Positions 21,566 to 29,455 are shown, numbered from the stretch's first letter. The stretch: 43,865 nucleotides of DNA from CANKHA01 sp035699705 (GCA_035699705.1 DASSPI010000190.1:1-43865); one strand, 5' to 3'. Notes: generated from the letters alone by a model not told the origin. Made by a program: numbers and translations.

Positions 21566-23929
21566 ATGACCGAAGCGATGAATCGACCCCGCAGGTTCCC
21601 GATCGCGCATCTGGCGGCGGCCACCGGTCTCGCCCTGCTTCTGGGCCTGGGTACCGGTGCGGTGAATGCTGCGCCAGCAACGAGCGGCGCCAAGACTGCG
21701 GCGAAGCCTGCCGCGAAAGGCAAGCCGAAAACCGCTGCCAGCAAGACCGCGGTGAAGCCCGCAGCGAAAGGCAAGCCGAAATCCGCAGCCGCCAAGCCGG
21801 CGGCGAAACCCGGCGCAACGAAATCGGCGCACGCAACTACGCGCGTTCCCCTGCCCCGCATGCGGCCGACAGCGGCGGGCACCAGAACCGCGGCGCTGGC
21901 GCCGGCCGTGCCGGCATCGGACTCGCGGCCTTCCCTCGGAATCGCACCGCCCGCCGCGGTGCCCGCACCGGTTGCCGCGCCGGCAGCCGAGATGCCTGCC
22001 CCCAGACCGGCGTCACCGATTTCTTCCTCCGACCTCGCCACCACGAAACAAGCGATGGCTCTCGTCAGCCGCGGCAAGATCGACGAAGCCCATTCGATGA
22101 CGCGCGGCCTCAGCGACCGCGCCGCCGCCAAGCTCGTGGAATGGGCGATCCTGCGCTCGCCTCACAACGACAGCGTCAGTTTCGAGCGCTACGTCGCCTT
22201 CATCAACGAGAACCCAAGCTGGCCCAGCCTGGAGCTATTCCGCCGTCGCGCCGAGGGCGCCCTGTGGGAAGACAAGCGCGAAGCCAGGACCGTGCGCAAT
22301 TATTTCGCCAGCCGCGCTCCGGTGAGCGCCAAGGGCCGCCTGGTGCTGGCCCGCGCCATGGTGGCGCAAGGCGACCGCAAATCCGCCGAGCCGCTGGTGC
22401 GCCACGTCTGGCGGCACGAGCAGCTCACGCCCACCCTCGAGATTACGGTGACCAGCGCCTTCGGCGACATGCTGACGGCGGCGGACCACAAGATCCGGAT
22501 GGACGAACGGCTTTACGACGAGGACGCAGAGGCGGGAATGCGCCTGGCGCAGCGGCTGGGTCCCACGCAGGTTGCGATCGCGAAAGCGCGCATCGCGATG
22601 ATCAAGAAGGCCGCCAACGTGAAGGCGACGCTCGACGCGGTTCCGGACGAGGGACGCCGCGACCCGCTCTACCTGTTCACGCTGGCGCAATATTTGCGGC
22701 GGGCCGACAAGATTGCCGAAGCGGGACAAGTGATGCTGACGGTGCCGCGCGACCCGGCCGTGCTGGGCGATCTTGACCAGTGGTGGATGGAACGGCGCTA
22801 TCTGGCCCGCAAGCTTCTCGATATCGGAGATCCGAAGACCGCCTATCTCGTCGCGCGCAATGCCTCGCCGCCGCCTAAGGAAAATTACCGGGTCGACCAC
22901 CAGTTCACCGCCGGCTGGATCGCGTTGCGCTTCCTCAACGATCCGGCGACGGCGCTGACGCATTTCTCCGGGATCCCGGAAAGCCTCACGTCATCCAACC
23001 CGCATGCGCTGGCGCGCGCGCATTACTGGCTGGGCCGGGCGCTGGAAGCGCAGGGCCGGCGCGACGAAGCGCGCAAAAATTACGAGGCTGCCGGCCAGCA
23101 TTCCACGGTTTATTACGGTCAGCTTGCGCGCGCAAAGCTCGGCCTTCCCGACCTGCCGCTGCGCCCGCCGCCGCGGAGCAACGGCGCGCAGCCGGATGTG
23201 GTCCGGGCGGCGGAGATCCTTTATGCGCTGGATGAGCGCGACCTCGCGAATATCATGCTGGCGGATATCGGCGAGCACTGTGACGACCTCAACGTGCTGG
23301 CTGGCCTGGGCGAAGCCGCCAACCGCGCGCATGACGCGCGCGGCATGCTGCTGCTCGGCAAGGCCGCGCTCGGCCGCGGTCACCCGTTGGACTATTACGC
23401 GCATCCGACCGTCGGGCTGCCCGGCTATAGCCCGATCGGACCTGCCATTGATCCGAGCGTGGCTTATTCGATCGCCCGCACCGAAAGCCACTTCAATCAG
23501 CGCGTCGTCTCGACCGCCAAGGCGGTGGGCCTGATGCAGGTGACGCCGGATGCCGGCAAATACATCGCCAGGAAATTCAAGGCGATTTTCGACTGGGGCC
23601 GCATGCAGAATGATCCGGTCTACAATACCCAGATGGGCGCGGCGGAGCTGGGCGATCTGTTCCAGTTTTATCGCGGTTCCTACATTCTGACTTTTGCCGG
23701 CTATAACGCCGGCCGCGGGCGGGTAAAGGATTGGATCGCCCGCTTCGGCGATCCGCGCGATCCCAAGGTCGATCCGGTCGACTGGGTGGAGCGCATCCCG
23801 TTCGCGGAGACGCGCAATTACGTTCCCCGCATCCTGGAAGCCTTGCAGGTTTATCGCATCCGCTTCGGCGGCAATAGCAAGCTGCAGATCGAGGCCGATC
23901 TGCACCGCGGCGGCACCCGCGCGCAATAA
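21566..23929 (+). CDS. Soluble lytic murein transglycosylase (Slt family)
   Basis: A 787-residue periplasmic enzyme that cleaves peptidoglycan to 1,6-anhydromuropeptides. A signal segment (LAAATGLALLLGLGTGAVNAA) is followed by about 100 residues rich in Ala, Lys and Pro with two tandem units, then a superhelical alpha-domain (about 150-610). The C-terminal catalytic domain has SIARTESHFNQR with catalytic Glu640, AVGLMQVTPDAG, and ILTFAGYNAGRGRVKDWI. The domain order is that of Slt70, lengthened by the basic low-complexity linker. An alternative ATG lies at 21578. It is 15 bp upstream of the alpha/beta hydrolase gene. Confidence 0.9.
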   Translation: MTEAMNRPRRFPIAHLAAATGLALLLGLGTGAVNAAPATSGAKTAAKPAAKGKPKTAASKTAVKPAAKGKPKSAAAKPAAKPGATKSAHATTRVPLPRMRPTAAGTRTAALAPAVPASDSRPSLGIAPPAAVPAPVAAPAAEMPAPRPASPISSSDLATTKQAMALVSRGKIDEAHSMTRGLSDRAAAKLVEWAILRSPHNDSVSFERYVAFINENPSWPSLELFRRRAEGALWEDKREARTVRNYFASRAPVSAKGRLVLARAMVAQGDRKSAEPLVRHVWRHEQLTPTLEITVTSAFGDMLTAADHKIRMDERLYDEDAEAGMRLAQRLGPTQVAIAKARIAMIKKAANVKATLDAVPDEGRRDPLYLFTLAQYLRRADKIAEAGQVMLTVPRDPAVLGDLDQWWMERRYLARKLLDIGDPKTAYLVARNASPPPKENYRVDHQFTAGWIALRFLNDPATALTHFSGIPESLTSSNPHALARAHYWLGRALEAQGRRDEARKNYEAAGQHSTVYYGQLARAKLGLPDLPLRPPPRSNGAQPDVVRAAEILYALDERDLANIMLADIGEHCDDLNVLAGLGEAANRAHDARGMLLLGKAALGRGHPLDYYAHPTVGLPGYSPIGPAIDPSVAYSIARTESHFNQRVVSTAKAVGLMQVTPDAGKYIARKFKAIFDWGRMQNDPVYNTQMGAAELGDLFQFYRGSYILTFAGYNAGRGRVKDWIARFGDPRDPKVDPVDWVERIPFAETRNYVPRILEALQVYRIRFGGNSKLQIEADLHRGGTRAQ
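21701..21802 (+). repeat. Two 51-bp in-frame tandem units in the slt linker
   Basis: Units at 21701-21751 and 21752-21802 encode AKPAAKGKPKTAASKTA and VKPAAKGKPKSAAAKPA. The shared GCGAAAGGCAAGCCGAAA core shows recent duplication at DNA level. The result is a positively charged linker. Confidence 0.75.
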
Positions 23930-23944
23930 GCGCGCCGACGGCGC

Positions 23945-24829
23945 ATGTCCGATTATGTCAGCCATTTTGTCAGGACGCCGGACGGCCTGAATCTGCACGC
24001 GCGGGTTTATGGACGGCCCAACACGCGGAGCCTACCGGTCGTTTGCCTGCATGGGCTGGCGCGCACCAGCGCGGATTTTCACCGTCTGGCGCTGGCGCTG
24101 TCCGGGCATCCCGCCGATCGCCGGCAGGTTATCGCCGTGGATTTCCGCGGGCGTGGGCGATCCGGCTACGACCCCAATCCCGCTAACTACAATGTCGGCA
24201 CCGAGCTCAACGATGTGCTGACGGTGCTGTCCGCGCTCGATATCCGGGCGGCGGTTTTCATCGGCACCTCACGCGGCGGCATCCTGACGATGCTGCTGGC
24301 CACCGTGCGCCCGGAAGCCATCGTAGGTGCCGTGCTCAACGATATCGGTCCGGTGATCGAGCCGGTTGGGCTCATGCGCATCAAGGGCTATGTCGGCAAG
24401 CTGTCGCAGCCCGCAAGCTTCGAGGACGGCGGCGAGATGCTGCGCCAACGGCTCGGCACGCAATTCACCAGCCTCACGGCCGACGATTGGACGGCTTTCG
24501 CCCGGCGCACCTTCGAGGAGCGCGACGGCAAGCTCGTGCCCTCCTACGATCTCGCGCTGGCGCAGACCCTCGCGGATTTCGATATCGGCCAGCCGCTGAC
24601 GCCGCTGTGGCCGCAATTCGAGGCGCTGGCGCGCGTGCCGGTGATGGTCATTCGCGGTGAGAATTCCGACCTGTTGTCACGCGAGACGGTGGCGGCCATG
24701 CGCCAGCGAAAAGCCGACCTGCAGGTGGTGGAAGTGCCCGGCCAGGGCCATGCCCCGTTATTGATGGAAGACGACATCATCGCCCGGCTCGGCCGGTTCG
24801 TTGCCGATTGCGGGCGCCGGCCGGACTAA
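23945..24829 (+). CDS. Alpha/beta hydrolase
   Basis: A 294-residue serine hydrolase of the alpha/beta fold. The oxyanion region is VVCLHGLARTSADF, the strand-4 motif is AVDFRGRGRSGYDPN, the nucleophile elbow is FIGTSRGG with Ser109, and the catalytic His is in PGQGHAPLL; the acid is probably the Asp in GENSDLLS. The overall pattern resembles esterases and haloperoxidase-like hydrolases, with no substrate implied. It follows slt by 15 bp and overlaps the convergent Rieske oxygenase gene by 4 bp. Confidence 0.85.
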   Translation: MSDYVSHFVRTPDGLNLHARVYGRPNTRSLPVVCLHGLARTSADFHRLALALSGHPADRRQVIAVDFRGRGRSGYDPNPANYNVGTELNDVLTVLSALDIRAAVFIGTSRGGILTMLLATVRPEAIVGAVLNDIGPVIEPVGLMRIKGYVGKLSQPASFEDGGEMLRQRLGTQFTSLTADDWTAFARRTFEERDGKLVPSYDLALAQTLADFDIGQPLTPLWPQFEALARVPVMVIRGENSDLLSRETVAAMRQRKADLQVVEVPGQGHAPLLMEDDIIARLGRFVADCGRRPD

Positions 24830-25983
24830 TCGGCCAGCGCTTTGGCATAGGCCTCTTCGAACCACTTGATGCGTTCTTCCGCATAGCCCAATCGCGGCCA
24901 GCCGCCCTGTTGCGAGGCGAATTGCTGCAGCCGCTCGACCACGCCATTGTCTTCGCTGTGGACCGTGCGGAGTTTGTATTCAATCACCGCCTTGCGGAAC
25001 GGCTCGACACAGGCGTCGTATAGCTGGCCAACCGATCCGCGACCGGTGTCGAACGGCGCCCGGAAATACCAGGAGCGAAGAAAGGTCCGTTCCGGCGCGA
25101 CCGGCTGGAAATGCTGAATATTGACGTACCAATGCTTATCTTCCTTGCCCTCTACGTGGTACTGCCCGCGAAACAGCGCGACCAGCAGGTTGGGAAAAAA
25201 CTGGAAGATGCGGTAGCGCACCGGGCGAAAGCTTCCGTCCTTGCATTCACGGATCATGGTCTGCAGGGCGTTTTCGTCGGCGGCCGGGAAGAAGGCGTTG
25301 TGCGGGCCGAAACGGAAATAGCGGATCGCGTGGCGCGGCAGATAGCCGGCGACGCCGAAGGTGGTCGGGTGCACCGCCGGTGAATGATAGTCGTCCAGGG
25401 TGATGTGGTAACAAAGCTTCCAGTTGGCCGCGACGTTAAAGGTGAGCCTGCGCGCCCGTGCTTTTTGGCGGCAGATGGCCTCCAAGATCGGCGCGCCCTC
25501 CCCGAGGAATTCCCCAAGCGGTTGCTGGTCGTGAGGATGTTGAAACCGTCCGAAGACCAGTGAACCGCAAGTCGCGACTTCAATCGGGGCGATGCGGGCG
25601 TTCATTTCCTTTGCGGTGACGCCGTAAAAGTGCTCGCAGCGCGGGATATGGACCGCGCGTCCTTCCTGGTTGTAGGTCCAATGGTGAAACCCGCACTTAA
25701 TCTTGCCGTTGCCCTTTTCCGCCGTCCGAAGCGGATAGAAACGGTGCGCGCAGCGGTTCTCGAAACCCCGCAGCCTTTCACCGAAGCGCTGCACGAAGAC
25801 CGAGCGCCCGCCGAGCTCGGCGGTGAACCAGTCTCCGTCCTTCTGCAGATCCTGCGTCAGCCCCAGAAAAGTCCAGATACGCCCGAGGCGCGCCTGTTCC
25901 TGCTGAAACGCCTCCCGGTCGGTGATCGCTGCGGCCCATTTGGGGAAGCGGGCCTCGCGGGTGGCTTCTGTTGGCGCGTCCAT
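24826..25983 (-). CDS. Rieske [2Fe-2S] non-heme iron oxygenase, large subunit
   Basis: A 385-residue ring-hydroxylating-type oxygenase. The Rieske centre uses Cys78, His80, Cys97 and His100 (CAHRFYP ... CGFHHWTYN). The mononuclear iron site shows LDDYHSPAVHP (two His) with the C-terminal carboxylate probably in SEDNGVVERLQ. The start at 25983 (MDAPTEATREARFPKW) is preferred to the ATG at 26031 by family length; neither has a strong ribosome site. No reductase, ferredoxin or small subunit gene is nearby, so electron donors would come from elsewhere. The substrate is unknown; such enzymes act on aromatic acids, quaternary amines or sterol-like compounds. Confidence 0.87.
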   Translation of the reverse strand: MDAPTEATREARFPKWAAAITDREAFQQEQARLGRIWTFLGLTQDLQKDGDWFTAELGGRSVFVQRFGERLRGFENRCAHRFYPLRTAEKGNGKIKCGFHHWTYNQEGRAVHIPRCEHFYGVTAKEMNARIAPIEVATCGSLVFGRFQHPHDQQPLGEFLGEGAPILEAICRQKARARRLTFNVAANWKLCYHITLDDYHSPAVHPTTFGVAGYLPRHAIRYFRFGPHNAFFPAADENALQTMIRECKDGSFRPVRYRIFQFFPNLLVALFRGQYHVEGKEDKHWYVNIQHFQPVAPERTFLRSWYFRAPFDTGRGSVGQLYDACVEPFRKAVIEYKLRTVHSEDNGVVERLQQFASQQGGWPRLGYAEERIKWFEEAYAKALAD

Positions 25984-26235
25984 GTCGGCAGTCTCACTTG
26001 GCTGGCGGAGATGAGGGATTATACCGCCCAACTAGCCCAATGGCACGCGCTCCTGACGGCGGCGGTTGCTTTGGTATTCGCTAGACTCCCGCCGTCTGCT
26101 ATTCTTCCTGCCGCTTCCGAAATGATCCAGGAACCCTCCGACCAGGGCACCTGCTGAACTGTATTGCCCTGGGTCACTGCGCCCCTGTCAGCCGGGCTTA
26201 GACATTGCGAGCGCGCAACGAACAAAAGGAAAGTT

Positions 26236-26750
26236 GTGAGGCATTTGAACTTACCCGCGACCGACGGCGCGATTGAGCAGAGCGACTGGTCAATCAAGCG
26301 AGGGTTGCTGCTGGCAGATCAGGAGATCGGAACTTTCCGTTCCGCCATTCTGGGAACATCGGCATTTGGGAGCAATCTTGTCGTATATCGCCCATCTTGC
26401 GGATCACGGATTGCGCCGGAATCTTTGGCAAGCCGATATTTTACCCGGACCGCCCACTGAATTATCAGGCCAATGGCTACGCCGCCCCTCTTCCGCCCCG
26501 CGCGGCCGAGCTCCTGGAGTGGATCGATGGACTTGCGAGGCAAGAGGTCGCTCGGATCTTTGGCCTGTCCGGGGCGGAGGCGAATGACCTGCAGGCACGC
26601 TGCTCGAAGGTAAGGCAGCTTGGTCTGGCTGCCGCGATCGAGCAGGAAAGATTTTGGCGAGGCAAGGACGGATTCTTCATTCGCTGGAAAGAGCGGGCTT
26701 ACGCGCAATTCGCGAAGTCCCTGATGGCATCTCGTTCGCTGCGCTCCTGA
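26236..26750 (+). pseudogene. Weak ORF pair in two frames, possible degraded gene
   Basis: Two overlapping frames occupy an otherwise empty stretch. The first begins with GTG at 26236, behind AAAAGGAAAG, and gives 74 residues (MRHLNLPATDGAIEQ at its start) ending at TGA 26458-26460. The second, in another frame, is open from 26277 but has no ATG; a TTG at 26397 would give 117 residues with a protein-like middle (LLEWIDGLARQEVARIFGL) and an Arg/Lys-rich end. Together they could be one gene broken by a frameshift near 26390-26450, or chance ORFs. I do not recognise either. The flanks (26032-26235 and 26751-26837) show nothing else. Confidence 0.25.
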
Positions 26751-26837
26751 GCGCCGGGTGTGCTTGTGCGCAGCCGAGCCGAGGCGGATCGATGGGCCGA
26801 TTTTTCTTTTGAATCAATAAATTGGCGGAACGGCAAC

Positions 26838-26930
26838 TGGCGGAGACGGAGGGATTCGAACCCTCGATACGCCTTTAGAGCGTATAACGGTTTAGCAAAC
26901 CGCCGCCTTCAGCCACTCGGCCACGTCTCC
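26838..26930 (-). tRNA. tRNA-Ser (anticodon GCU), CCA encoded
   Basis: A 93-nt class II tRNA on the minus strand. The acceptor stem GGAGACG (26924-26930) pairs with CGTCTCC, followed by G and an encoded CCA (26838-26840). The D-arm contains GTGGCCGAGTGGC, the anticodon loop TTTGCTAAA gives GCU (reads AGC/AGU codons), the long variable arm is typical of Ser, and GGTTCGAATCC is the T-arm. It is next to the Sel1 gene. Confidence 0.97.
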
Positions 26931-26990
26931 GTCACGGTCGGATATGCCCGAGCGACAGAGGCTTGGCAAGCAAGGCGGAAGGGCCTCCCG

Positions 26991-27314
26991 CTAGGCGGCA
27001 ACCGCCAGCGGCGCGGCATCGATGCAGGCCGTGACCTGCGGTTGCGGATGCAGCTTCAGCCATTCGCGCGCAGCCAGCTGGGCCTTGCCGATCTCGGCGT
27101 CGGTCATCTCGGCGGCAATTTCACGGCGCAGCCGCACCGCATCGGCATAGCCTTTCATCGCCGCCAGATTGAACCACTTGTGCGCGGACACGAGATCCAC
27201 CGGCACCGAGTTGCCCGACGAGTACATCATGCCGAGCGCGAACAGCGCCTCCCCGCCCATCGGCGCAGTCCCCGCCACCGCCATGTCGATCTCTGGAAGT
27301 TCGTAGCGTCCCAT
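26991..27314 (-). CDS. Short Sel1-like repeat protein
   Basis: A 107-residue protein with a single Sel1/TPR-like repeat: EALFALGMMYSSGNSVPVDLVSAHKWFNLAAMKGYADA is the classical pattern (ALGxMYxxGxxVxxDxxxAxKWFxxAAxxG), followed by one more helix pair with AQLAAREWLKLHP. No signal peptide. Such short Sel1 proteins are protein-interaction modules and are widespread in rhizobia. The 270-bp gap upstream (27315-27584) shows nothing clear. Confidence 0.8.
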   Translation of the reverse strand: MGRYELPEIDMAVAGTAPMGGEALFALGMMYSSGNSVPVDLVSAHKWFNLAAMKGYADAVRLRREIAAEMTDAEIGKAQLAAREWLKLHPQPQVTACIDAAPLAVAA

Positions 27315-27584
27315 CTCACTCCCCCCTGTCGGCGCGCGCCGCGTCCCTCGCGGACTTCACGCCATGAATGCGACGGGTTCGCCGTCGTACGGGGGAGTAT
27401 TCAAGGGAAAATTTGAATGGCTGTTTAAATATCGCGATGAATCGAATCTGAACAATCAAACACGTCGGAACCCCGGCAAGGCACCGTCGATCGCGCTAAG
27501 GCCGATAGGATGGGGTTTTCTTGATTTGGCGAGTATTTGCTAACCGTGCCGGTTGGCGTCCCGCTAACCACTTTGGAAGCTCGT

Positions 27585-28343
27585 TCAGCGCGCGCGCTGA
27601 TTGAACAGGATGCTGCGGACCTGCGGGTCCTTCATATCCACCTTATCGGCCTCTTCCATCTTCAGGTGGATGCCGCGGTCGACCGCCGGGCGCGCCAGCA
27701 TCGTTTCAAGCCAACGCTTCACATGCGGGAATTGCTCGATGTCCTGGCCTTGCCGCGGGTACCGGCTTGTCCAGCCGACACAGGCGATGTCGGCAATGGA
27801 ATATTTGCCGGCAAGAAATTCCCGGTCGGCGAGGCGTTTGTTCATCGTGCCGTAGAGGCGGTTGCATTCGTTGGTATAGCGCTCGATCGCATAGGGTAAT
27901 TTTTCCGGCGCATAGAGACGAAAGTGATGCGCCTGCCCCGCCATCGGGCCGAGCCCGCCCACTTGCCAGAACAGCCACTGGTCCACCTCGACCCGGGCGC
28001 GCTCGGAGGCGGGATAGAATTTCCCGGTCTTGCGCCCGAGATATTGCAGGATCGCGCCGGACTCGAAGATCGAAATCGGCCTGCCGCCGGGTCCCTGATG
28101 ATCCACGATCGCAGGTATCCGGTTATTGGGCGAGATCGCCAGAAATTCCGGCTTGAACTGATCGCCCTTGGAGATATTTACCGGGATCACCCGGTATGGC
28201 AGTCGGCATTCCTCCAGCATGATGGAAATCTTGTAGCCGTTGGGCGTCGACCAGTAATACAGGTCGATCGGCTTTCGCGCAGCGCGCGCGGGCCGCGCAG
28301 TCTTGGACTTCCGTTTGATCGTGGATTTGCTGGGGCGCGCCAT
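27585..28343 (-). CDS. Glutathione S-transferase, Nu-class (YfcG/YghU-like), with basic N-terminal tail
   Basis: A 252-residue GST. The thioredoxin-like domain begins IDLYYWSTPNGYKISIMLEE; the TPNG(x)K segment and SPNNRIPAIVDH and IFESGAILQYLG are typical of YfcG/YghU enzymes, which act as disulfide-bond reductases. The C-terminal helical domain ends about RSILFNQR. The first 25 residues (MARPSKSTIKRKSKTARPAR...) are an extra Lys/Arg/Ala tail not usual in the class. Its stop codon lies in a 16-bp palindrome (TCAGCGCGCGCGCTGA). Confidence 0.88.
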   Translation of the reverse strand: MARPSKSTIKRKSKTARPARAARKPIDLYYWSTPNGYKISIMLEECRLPYRVIPVNISKGDQFKPEFLAISPNNRIPAIVDHQGPGGRPISIFESGAILQYLGRKTGKFYPASERARVEVDQWLFWQVGGLGPMAGQAHHFRLYAPEKLPYAIERYTNECNRLYGTMNKRLADREFLAGKYSIADIACVGWTSRYPRQGQDIEQFPHVKRWLETMLARPAVDRGIHLKMEEADKVDMKDPQVRSILFNQRAR

Positions 28344-28392
28344 GGCGAAGATCGGCTCCTGTTGCAGCGATGTCCGCCACAGCTAGGCTGCC

Positions 28393-28726
28393 AGCCGGCA
28401 AACCGCAACGGAGCCCTCCCGACCCGACGGGCCGGCTTCGCTATCAAAGCTTTGGAAAATCTGGAGAACCGGGCCCGGTGAACGCTTGCGTCCCCGCCGA
28501 TACATTGAGGGCGTCGGCGAGATCGCGGGACCAAGCTGCCCGGCTTTCGCCGGGTGGAGCGCGGATCTCTCCGCCCTCCTCTTCTCAGACAATAATGCCT
28601 GGGAAGCTTGAACCCTGTCTCGCCGACGCCCTCTTGTCGACCAGAGCCGGCGTCGCTTCGGGGGATGGCGTCACCGCCTCCTGCCCTCTGGCATCGCCGG
28701 CTCGTGTGACACAGTCTGTCGACTGT
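28393..28726. ncRNA. Highly structured intergenic region, candidate non-coding RNA or palindromic repeat
   Basis: Between the GST and Lys-rich peptide genes. Main structure: a perfect 16-bp inverted repeat (GAGGGCGTCGGCGAGA at 28507-28522, its complement at 28618-28633) continued inward by GGG/CCC, CAAGCT/AGCTTG and CCC/GGG pairs, making a 127-nt rod with internal loops. Inside are hairpins CCCGGC-TTTC-GCCGGG and GCGGA-TCTC-TCCGC. To its right are a 9-bp repeat (GAGCCGGCG 28644-28652 with 28695-28703) and ACAGTC-TGTC-GACTGT (28711-28726); to the left AGCCGGC (28393-28399 with 28431-28437). The rod shape recalls 6S-type RNA but I cannot assign it. Strand and transcription are unknown, and short ORFs across it look spurious. 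Confidence 0.4.
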
Positions 28727-28751
28727 CTCGAAGCCGATCGATCGAGCGGCC

Positions 28752-28841
28752 TTACTTCTTCTTCTTAGCGGATTTGCGCTTCGTCTTCTTGGCTGTCTTC
28801 TTCGCCGCTGACTTGGTCTTCGATTTGGCTCTCTTAGCCAT
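28752..28841 (-). CDS. 29-residue Lys-rich histone H1-tail-like peptide
   Basis: A very short gene: ATG at 28839-28841, TAA at 28752-28754. The peptide begins MAKRAKSKTKSAAKKTAKK and ends KRKSAKKKK: 14 of 29 residues are Lys and 2 Arg, the rest almost all Ala, Ser and Thr, with no acidic residue. AGGAGG stands 5 bp before the ATG, one of the best ribosome sites in the window, which argues that it is translated. It resembles the Lys/Ala tails of bacterial histone H1-like proteins, so nucleic-acid binding is plausible. A hairpin lies in its leader. I know of no assigned function. Confidence 0.65.
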   Translation of the reverse strand: MAKRAKSKTKSAAKKTAKKTKRKSAKKKK

Positions 28842-28870
28842 GCTGCCCTCCTAGCCACGATTAAATGGCG

Positions 28871-28924
28871 CTGTAGTAACAGTGCAGTCGCGAATCGACA
28901 TGCACTGCACTTTGATTACTACAG
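28871..28924 (-). promoter_or_regulatory. Two-part hairpin 30 bp upstream of the Lys-rich peptide start
   Basis: CTGTAGTAA (28871-28879) pairs with TTACTACAG (28916-28924), and just inside it AGTGCAGT (28881-28888) pairs with ACTGCACT (28904-28911), all perfect: 17 bp of stem around a 15-base loop. It sits in the leader of the peptide gene and could be a 5'-UTR control element or an operator. Confidence 0.5.
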
Positions 28925-29107
28925 CACAATGCAAAAAACAGCGACTCCGCTTAACGAACTGTGTATACGGCGGTGGAAAGAGCTCGCGCGCCGCACACCA
29001 CGCGCACGGCGGCGTACGAAGCGCGCAGGATTGCCGCGTCAACAAAAAAGTTTTGCCGCGCATTTGCATGCGAAGCAATAAAGCCCGATGAAATAAGGGA
29101 TTTCTCG

Positions 29108-29129
29108 CACGGCGAAAATTTTCGCCGTG
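29108..29129. terminator. Perfect 22-bp palindrome followed by a T-tract on the + strand
   Basis: The arm CACGGCGAAAA pairs with TTTTCGCCGTG with no spacer and is followed on the + strand by AATTTTTTTA. It looks like an intrinsic terminator for a + strand transcript, though no gene precedes it on that strand. A perfect palindrome could also be a protein-binding site. Confidence 0.4.
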
Positions 29130-29338
29130 AATTTTTTTACATGCAGCAAATCGCGACAGCCAACGGAAGCGCGCCAAAAAATCGGTCCGCCTGCGTCCGT
29201 TTACTCTTCCAAAATTTTTTTCACAGGGTGGCGCCGCCCAGCGCTTTTCAGAGCGCCGAACGCTCTCACTCGCTCGAATCGGGCTTTGGTGATTCGCTTG
29301 CGAGGGGTCGCGCAGGCCCGACGGACGTCGTTCGCGCG

Positions 29339-29362
29339 ACGGTTTTCGGCGGCGAAAACCGT
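29339..29362. repeat. 10-bp perfect hairpin with GCGG loop
   Basis: ACGGTTTTCG pairs with CGAAAACCGT around GCGG. It shares the CGAAAA/TTTTCG core with the palindrome at 29108-29129 in the same gap. Role unknown. Confidence 0.35.
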
Positions 29363-29455
29363 GCGCACTGCGCCTCGGGTGCAATGCCGCCTTCGCATTG
29401 CGGCAAAGAGTAATGAAGGGTTGCGCTGTCGCTTTCGTCGGCGATCGGACGAGGA

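Larger units (their letters stand above)
28842..29455. other. 614-bp gene-free region between gatB and the Lys-rich peptide gene
   Basis: Long frames are open on both strands here, but none has a ribosome site or recognisable protein, so I treat them as chance. The stretch is AT-richer than its surroundings around 28860-29230 and is rich in palindromes, listed separately. A TTGACG on the minus strand (29037-29042) could be a -35 box for the peptide gene with a leader of about 170-200 nt, but its -10 is weak. It could equally hold a non-coding RNA. Confidence 0.5.

Noticed and set aside
28383..28592. 69-residue minus-strand ORF in the structured gap
   Set aside because: It runs through strong palindromes, has no ribosome site, and its composition follows the hairpins. 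More likely non-coding.
28507..28633. tmRNA (permuted, two-piece) in the structured gap near smpB-containing DNA
   Set aside because: No Ala-Asn-Asp-type tag coding sequence or canonical T-arm with acceptor stem could be found on either strand.
29201..29398. 65-residue Arg-rich minus-strand ORF after gatB
   Set aside because: No ribosome site, overlapping open frames on both strands, and sequence built from short palindromes.
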